Shown: piece by piece, positions 5,501 to 7,929 of the stretch | Layout: every line of letters starts with the position of its first letter | How positions within the stretch are numbered: position 1 is the first letter of the stretch | From: Bacteroidota bacterium | GTDB lineage: Bacteria; Bacteroidota; Ignavibacteria; Kapaibacteriales; UBA2268 | Direction of reading: 5' to 3' | Assembly: GCA_024280675.1 (NCBI GenBank) | Contig: JAJRPT010000233.1 | Span: forward strand, 1 to 7,929 | Length of the DNA stretch: 7,929 nucleotides | The notes under the pieces: generated by a model | Databases searched by the model: none | Told to the model about the DNA's origin: nothing | What the model saw: the letters and a program-made list of their open reading frames with translations, nothing else | Translations under genes and position numbers: made by a program

Positions 5501-7929
5501 AACCCAGAGTCACTTGTTGTTCACATGGGTGGTCTCACAAAAGAGGCAGAAAGCAGTGAGCATTACAATGAAAATAATAAAAAACTATTCTTTAAGAAAT
5601 GGGGCAAAGTTATTTCTCAAGATGACTATATCTACTATGATGAAGATAAACTTTGGGGTCTTAGTTTAGATAGCAAAAAGTATTCACAATTTCAAGAAGC
5701 TCTACAAGAATTGCTCCAGCAGATGAACAAGGTCTCTGGAGATAAATACCAAGAGATTGCACAATCGGTTTCCCAGCGTCTTTTTGGGCGGACAGGAGTA
5801 GACTTTGTTGGTGATTCCAAGTATGTTTTTTCTCTTTCACTTTCACAGCTTCAATCTGCAAAAGACTTTATTGAGCTAGAAACCATGGATTACGAATTTA
5901 TTTCAGAGGGTGATTTAGTAAAGTTGTCTGAGATTGCTGCTTCACCTCCAGAGATTCTAAATATTTTTTTCACAGACAAAAGCAAAAGAAATGAGCAATA
6001 TATCAATGTAGATATTTCAGAAAAGCTATCACAAGACGGCGAATCGTTTTCGATTGAACTAGCAGACGGCTCTGTGGACAAGGTATTAATTGACGGCATT
6101 CTTGAACTATTCCCAAATGAGCAGACCCTTGGAGTATTGAGTGAGATAAACAGAATTATCAAGGTCGGAGGCGAGCTTGTGCTTCGACTTCCAAACCTTA
6201 AAAAGCAAGTGCAGAGTTATCTATCGGGTGAGTGGAATGGCGAGTTCATATCTCAGATGCTATTCGATTCACCGCTTGGCTATGCTCATCCCATTCGTTC
6301 AGCATTTGACGAAGAGTCAATAGGTAAGCGTCTTACTGACTCTGGCTTTATACTCAGACAATATGCCGAAAGTGAGGCAAATCAAGACATCTTTCTTGAG
6401 AATCTAAACATGACCATTCTGGCATACAAGAGTAGCGAAAATACATCGGAACAACACCAGTTCTCTGATATTTTGAAACAATTTACTGAGAATAAAGAAT
6501 TGCTCCATAGCAATGACAAGCAAACTAAAAGGCAAAGCAGGGCAAGGGTTTACAACCCAAAAAGAGATGGCAAAAAGCAGATTAATATCGTCTGGGAATC
6601 AGAGCAATACGGGGCGGGATATTTTTCAACAGTTAGCAGGAATTTTTGCTCGAAGTTATTAGACTCTAAATTACTAGAGCTTTCAGTTCTGACGACATCT
6701 ACTTTAAAATCTGACAAGAATGAAACGGATAAAATAATTTCAGGGTATGATGTTCGGTATAAATCCGACGTTTCTGAGCAGGTGCTAGAACTTCCCTATG
6801 TTTGGATTCGCCACGCTGGGGTGATAAAGGACGAGCCTCCTCTTGGAGCTAAGTGGATAATTTACCTCGGCAGGGATTATCATCCTCTACCTAAGCAATA
6901 CTTGTCCGCTATGGAAAATTGCGACGAGATATGGACGACATCACTTTTTGCAAGAGAGTCGGTGATTCGCTCTGGAATTGATTCGGACAAAGTCCAGTTA
7001 ATGCCACTTGGAATCAACCCAGAAATATTTACACCAAACGGCAAGAAATTAGAGCTTCACACAAAGAAAAGATTTAAGTTTCTTTATTCTGGCCCAATAA
7101 ATCAAGCCAGCGGAGTAGAAATAGCACTCGAATGTTATTCTTCCACTTTTAGCAAAGAAGACGATGTTTGTTTTGTCATCTCATCGAGTCCACGGGATAA
7201 AAACAATGACTCGAAGCTGATAGAAAAAATTAAAGAAATGTCGGCAAGAAGTGACACAGCAGAAATTCTTTTGATTGAAGATGATTTAGATGAATGGCAA
7301 CAATCTCAACTTTGCCGTGCTTGCGATATTTTTTTAATGCCGTACAGAAGTGTTGCTTCTTCTTTAAATCTCTTGTGGGCAATGGCTTGTGGGCTTCCAG
7401 TTATTGTTACAGATAAGGGAGTCACAGCAGATTTTGTGACAGAAGCAGACGGCTGGCTAATACCCACAAAGCAAGCCGACGGCAATGAACCAGTAGAACC
7501 CGACAGAAGTTATTTATCATTTGTATTGCTTGATGCCTTTAATAATTGCTCAAAACTATATTCTATTGGGATAGCTTCTTCGGCCAGAGTAAGGACTCAA
7601 ATGACTTGGAGAAACTCAACTATTAAAATGCTTACAAGACTAGACTCATTTTGCCGAACCAGCCTAGGGTCTGCCTCTGAGATTAATTTAAAAGAATATG
7701 AAGACGTGTGGACGCAAATTGGTTTGGCGGAAATATCTTTTGCTAATCTTGATTTTGATAGGGCAATAGAATTGTACAGCTCTTCTTACCAGAGTGAAAG
7801 GATAGACAAAAGAACTAAGCTTTATTGCCTCAACGCAATTACTATGGCGTATTTAGAGAAAGGCGATTTTGCTCTTGCTTCTGAATATATAGAGAAAGCA
7901 ATTCAGACGGACCGCAATCATTATGACAC
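2507..7929 (+). CDS. Giant multidomain glycosyltransferase-methyltransferase-sulfotransferase-like protein, 3'-truncated by the window edge
   Basis: One uninterrupted frame runs from ATG 2507 to the last base: 1807 codons plus two bases, with no stop in view. I read it codon by codon. Modules in residue numbers: methyltransferase-like about 38-165; unrecognised about 166-480; sulfotransferase-like about 482-680; helical TPR-like about 685-790; family-2 glycosyltransferase about 794-1012; helical linker to about 1144; second methyltransferase-like about 1145-1308; family-4 glycosyltransferase-like about 1357-1716; TPR from about 1730. No signal peptide or membrane segment is seen, so it is probably cytosolic. 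Only the GT2 module keeps a full set of catalytic residues. The ATG at 2507 is chosen because it is the first ATG of the frame; the next in-frame Met is residue 47, inside the first module. There is no clear Shine-Dalgarno. The likely role is transfer of sugars to a protein or surface glycan; flagellin is a guess from the cheA-cheB neighbourhood. The exact substrate and family name are unknown. Confidence 0.85.
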   Translation, partial: MNNYPNQINATEFSTNFESDGAFLLSDAFAEISSQETGLLEYKNSMSYLFYSEYFLDKRVLVTATRLAYFAFWSLFKGAKTVHLVVEGTRAKQVSKIKEVLGIDNLQISSSFEFLDNQYDIIISDEDELPQDLSSDVFISTKQIKTEHHNYKKKKVYTQTKKIYHYLKDEELFCEIQKKYNSAPISDLFINLSEMGGKYVILRNSEIITRLRDSFSDLIIDVLLLGDSKKIFENIAKDVTGSFWEDNIYYYPISEGKEMYIKVMAICPEEGLIPEDLVLEFLESREKHSGLWRLSALSYFKYLVFGAIYIKESLDEAWTENLNKIANEITAHHSIVSLSTFSEIVKLAKENELWYGDNFTENKSNGLGLLHPLGSLISNKSICTGDEQEVILRTYDNKTSVVYQTKKDIAKRMFGILNKIIPGKAIAANFKEEDEYASFEISKQYSAIISDDEEFLIRIAQSGSDNLPDYVDLLEIENKSSSAIIVLGLPGSGSDLLTEILHLIDYSTGYKKYMGESPQDRESYVDIDFASLNSSLLESIASSWDYPPDLNHEYNFSDEQKQEIADLINFKQYKNKWVFNDKANSLFLDLYIENIENLKIIRISSKQAEQSEFLERKYAFPAQMCDGLIGKYREFEEQSLQKYENLEVFEIEKEKLINSPSETLDDLSDFLDCEIDNQTMLTTKALIRRAVPKEPDISEFSPRIQELISNEQYESALEIIEGILNDGSPSSMRNLLYFKALCQFKIGWHEQAFASISDEIIINPENDLAHILSEQIENAISENTKYDKPNASKLLSIIVIVRNQLEVSKECIDNIIGNTVNDFELIIYDNGSDIECSEYLQSITGIQVIRSEGNTPLSAARNEASEVSNGKYLIFLDNDCLPQANWDEALVNEFERNPKCLVQGSMLRYPNGLIDNAGIVFGEDAEAQIRPYSIYKYASSKAPQVNLRRKYKAVSGSCLSTRSVNFKRVGGFDQMYMFGYEDYDLCMKLTANDHEAIYNPESLVVHMGGLTKEAESSEHYNENNKKLFFKKWGKVISQDDYIYYDEDKLWGLSLDSKKYSQFQEALQELLQQMNKVSGDKYQEIAQSVSQRLFGRTGVDFVGDSKYVFSLSLSQLQSAKDFIELETMDYEFISEGDLVKLSEIAASPPEILNIFFTDKSKRNEQYINVDISEKLSQDGESFSIELADGSVDKVLIDGILELFPNEQTLGVLSEINRIIKVGGELVLRLPNLKKQVQSYLSGEWNGEFISQMLFDSPLGYAHPIRSAFDEESIGKRLTDSGFILRQYAESEANQDIFLENLNMTILAYKSSENTSEQHQFSDILKQFTENKELLHSNDKQTKRQSRARVYNPKRDGKKQINIVWESEQYGAGYFSTVSRNFCSKLLDSKLLELSVLTTSTLKSDKNETDKIISGYDVRYKSDVSEQVLELPYVWIRHAGVIKDEPPLGAKWIIYLGRDYHPLPKQYLSAMENCDEIWTTSLFARESVIRSGIDSDKVQLMPLGINPEIFTPNGKKLELHTKKRFKFLYSGPINQASGVEIALECYSSTFSKEDDVCFVISSSPRDKNNDSKLIEKIKEMSARSDTAEILLIEDDLDEWQQSQLCRACDIFLMPYRSVASSLNLLWAMACGLPVIVTDKGVTADFVTEADGWLIPTKQADGNEPVEPDRSYLSFVLLDAFNNCSKLYSIGIASSARVRTQMTWRNSTIKMLTRLDSFCRTSLGSASEINLKEYEDVWTQIGLAEISFANLDFDRAIELYSSSYQSERIDKRTKLYCLNAITMAYLEKGDFALASEYIEKAIQTDRNHYD
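2618..3001 (+). other. Domain: degenerate class I SAM methyltransferase-like module (residues about 38-165)
   Basis: The pattern follows methyltransferases often fused to glycosyltransferases: an entry helix (LLEYKNSMSYLFYSEYF), a first strand KRVLV at 58-62, a second strand ending in acidic E87 (VHLVVE) and the YDIIISDE strand at 119-126. Where the SAM-binding loop VLDxGxGxG should stand, residues 60-68 read VLVTATRLA, so every glycine is gone. The stretch after YDIIISDE is also shorter than usual and leads straight to a strand resembling the late IISTPN region. SAM binding is therefore unlikely. The fold assignment is by pattern only and is moderately secure. Confidence 0.55.
2960..3043 (+). 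repeat. Cluster of three A8 homopolymer tracts inside the giant gene
   Basis: Runs of eight A occur at 2960-2967, 2986-2993 and 3036-3043, all within 84 bases of coding sequence that specifies a lysine-rich stretch around residues 152-179. In the other two forward frames, stops lie at 3013-3015 and 3075-3077, so a one-base slip at the first two tracts would truncate the protein at about 170-190 residues. The frame is intact in this sequence. Confidence 0.7.
3002..3949 (+). other. Unassigned region of the giant protein (residues about 166-481)
   Basis: About 316 residues in which I recognise no family. The sequence mixes predicted helices and strands, for example KYVILRNSE and IIDVLLLGDSKKI near residues 195-230, and is acidic towards the end. 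It could be the rest of a glycosyltransferase-like or methyltransferase-accessory fold, or a divergent domain of its own. Three A8 tracts straddle its start (2960-3043). No catalytic motif is evident. Confidence 0.5.
3950..4546 (+). other. Domain: degenerate sulfotransferase-like module (residues about 482-680)
   Basis: It matches the PAPS-dependent sulfotransferase layout: an opening strand and P-loop-like turn IIVLGLPGSGSD (484-495), a middle SWDYPPDLN segment, KWVFNDKANSLFLDLY where families show WGWKDPR..LFLDLW, the strand LKIIRISS (near 598-605), and a closing helix pair TLDDLSDFLDCE typical of the C-terminal end. The 5'-phosphosulfate loop usually reads G-x-P-R-S-G-T; here the basic residue is G491 and the Thr is S494. 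At the 3'-phosphate site the expected RNP...S aligns with S605-K-Q...F613. Binding of PAPS is therefore doubtful. The fold is fairly well supported; activity is not. Confidence 0.6.
4559..4876 (+). other. Helical TPR-like segment (residues about 685-790)
   Basis: Paired amphipathic helices with TPR-like spacing: RIQELISNEQYESALEIIEG, followed by MRNLLYFKALCQFKIGWHEQAFASI and a third helix. Features such as the Y-x-x-A-L-x-I-I pattern and the KALCQFKIGWHEQAF motif resemble TPR helix A and helix B. It would act as a spacer or a protein-binding arm between the sulfotransferase-like module and the catalytic GT2 module. Confidence 0.45.
4886..5542 (+). other. Domain: family 2 (GT-A) glycosyltransferase, apparently intact (residues about 794-1012)
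   Basis: This is the clearest enzyme in the giant protein. It opens with LLSIIVIVRN, followed by the nucleotide-binding LIIYDNGSD (D829), the SAARNEA helix, and the metal-binding DXD as FLDNDC (D877-N878-D879). The acceptor-side region has AVSGSCLSTR and VGGFD, and the catalytic-base motif GYEDYDLCMK (E981/D982). It ends with NPESLVVHMGG (H1006), the usual end of this fold. All expected residues are present, so it should transfer a sugar from a nucleotide-sugar donor. The donor and acceptor cannot be read from the sequence. Confidence 0.9.
5939..6430 (+). other. Domain: second degenerate class I SAM methyltransferase-like module (residues about 1145-1308)
   Basis: The order of elements follows small SAM methyltransferases found in polysaccharide loci: a first strand EILNI (1149-1153), the strand YINVDIS with acidic D1169, the segment LADGSVDKVLIDGILELFP, the helix LGVLSEINRIIKVGGELVLRLP with G1221/G1222, and a tail where GFILRQYAE and LNMTILAYK form the last strands. 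The SAM loop normally reads LNIGxGxxxxxG; here it is LNIFFTDKSKR (1151-1161), with no glycine. The rest is well kept, which makes the loss specific. It is probably unable to bind SAM in the usual way. Confidence 0.65.
6575..7654 (+). other. Domain: degenerate family 4 (GT-B) glycosyltransferase-like module (residues about 1357-1716)
   Basis: The N-terminal Rossmann half starts with INIVWESEQYG and contains YVWIRHAG, then WIIYLGRDYHPLP and EIWTTSLFARESVIRSGI. The linker DKVQLMPLGINPEIF is the typical entry to the second half. There, RFKFLYSGPINQASGVEIALECY aligns with the usual GGxIxRKG segment, but the basic pair is replaced by A1534/S1535. The EX7E motif before AMACGLPVIVT is also lost, with V1616 and W1624 at the two glutamate positions. 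The module ends with TWRNS-like helices. The fold is clear, but the residues that bind the donor diphosphate and ribose are gone, so a non-catalytic role is likely. Confidence 0.75.
7694..7929 (+). other. TPR repeats, running out of the window (residues about 1730-1807+)
   Basis: At least two TPR units are visible: WTQIGLAEISFANLDFDRAIELY, then LYCLNAITMAYLEKGDFALASEYIEKAI. Gly/Ala spacing and the A-x-E-Y/L-Y endings match the TPR consensus. TPRs are common in protein glycosyltransferases, where they hold the acceptor protein, and here they may do the same. More units or further catalytic modules may follow beyond base 7929. Confidence 0.75.

Noticed and set aside
5481..6162. Short open frames at 5481-5669 (+), 5661-5861 (-) and 5890-6162 (-)
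   Set aside because: They overlap the GT2 tail and second methyltransferase-like module in other frames and show no domain or start signals.
2507..7929. The giant gene as several separate genes or a frameshifted pseudogene
   Set aside because: Codon-by-codon reading finds no stop or frame change between modules; the frame at the window end is the one set by the ATG at 2507.

Overview
The window holds the 3' part of a bacterial chemotaxis locus followed by one very large gene. By eye the DNA is moderately AT-rich and all coding is on the + strand. No RNA gene, insertion sequence, CRISPR array or phage gene was seen. Neither of the two visible start codons has a clear Shine-Dalgarno sequence. 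That would fit the Bacteroidota/Chlorobi (FCB) group, but it is weak evidence and the organism is left unassigned.

Layout: (1) 1-1295, the C-terminal 430 codons of the chemotaxis kinase CheA: linker, dimerisation, ATPase and CheW-like domains. (2) 1306-2415, a complete CheB methylesterase/deamidase, 10 bases after cheA and clearly in the same operon. (3) 2416-2506, a 91-base gap with two copies of the same inverted repeat (TTTGCA...TGCAAA) around a plausible promoter. (4) 2507-7929, a single uninterrupted reading frame of at least 1807 codons that runs off the window end.

The giant protein reads as a chain of enzyme-like modules. In order these are a methyltransferase-like domain, about 320 residues with no recognised domain, a sulfotransferase-like domain, a helical TPR-like stretch, a family-2 (GT-A) glycosyltransferase, a helical linker, a second methyltransferase-like domain, a family-4 (GT-B) glycosyltransferase-like domain, and TPR repeats. 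Only the GT2 domain keeps all the residues expected of an active enzyme. The other four keep the fold-level pattern but have lost signature motifs: the SAM glycine loop in both methyltransferase-like domains, the PAPS-binding residues in the sulfotransferase-like domain, and both glutamates of EX7E plus the basic pair in the GT4-like domain.

Working view (inference): this is a cytoplasmic glycan-modification protein with one live glycosyltransferase carried on a scaffold of pseudo-enzyme modules and TPRs. Its position beside cheA-cheB suggests, but does not prove, a role in glycosylating flagellin or another motility or surface component. CheA and CheB themselves look fully functional: receptors signal to CheA, which phosphorylates CheB to tune receptor methylation. 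The paired repeats suggest the giant gene may have its own regulated promoter.
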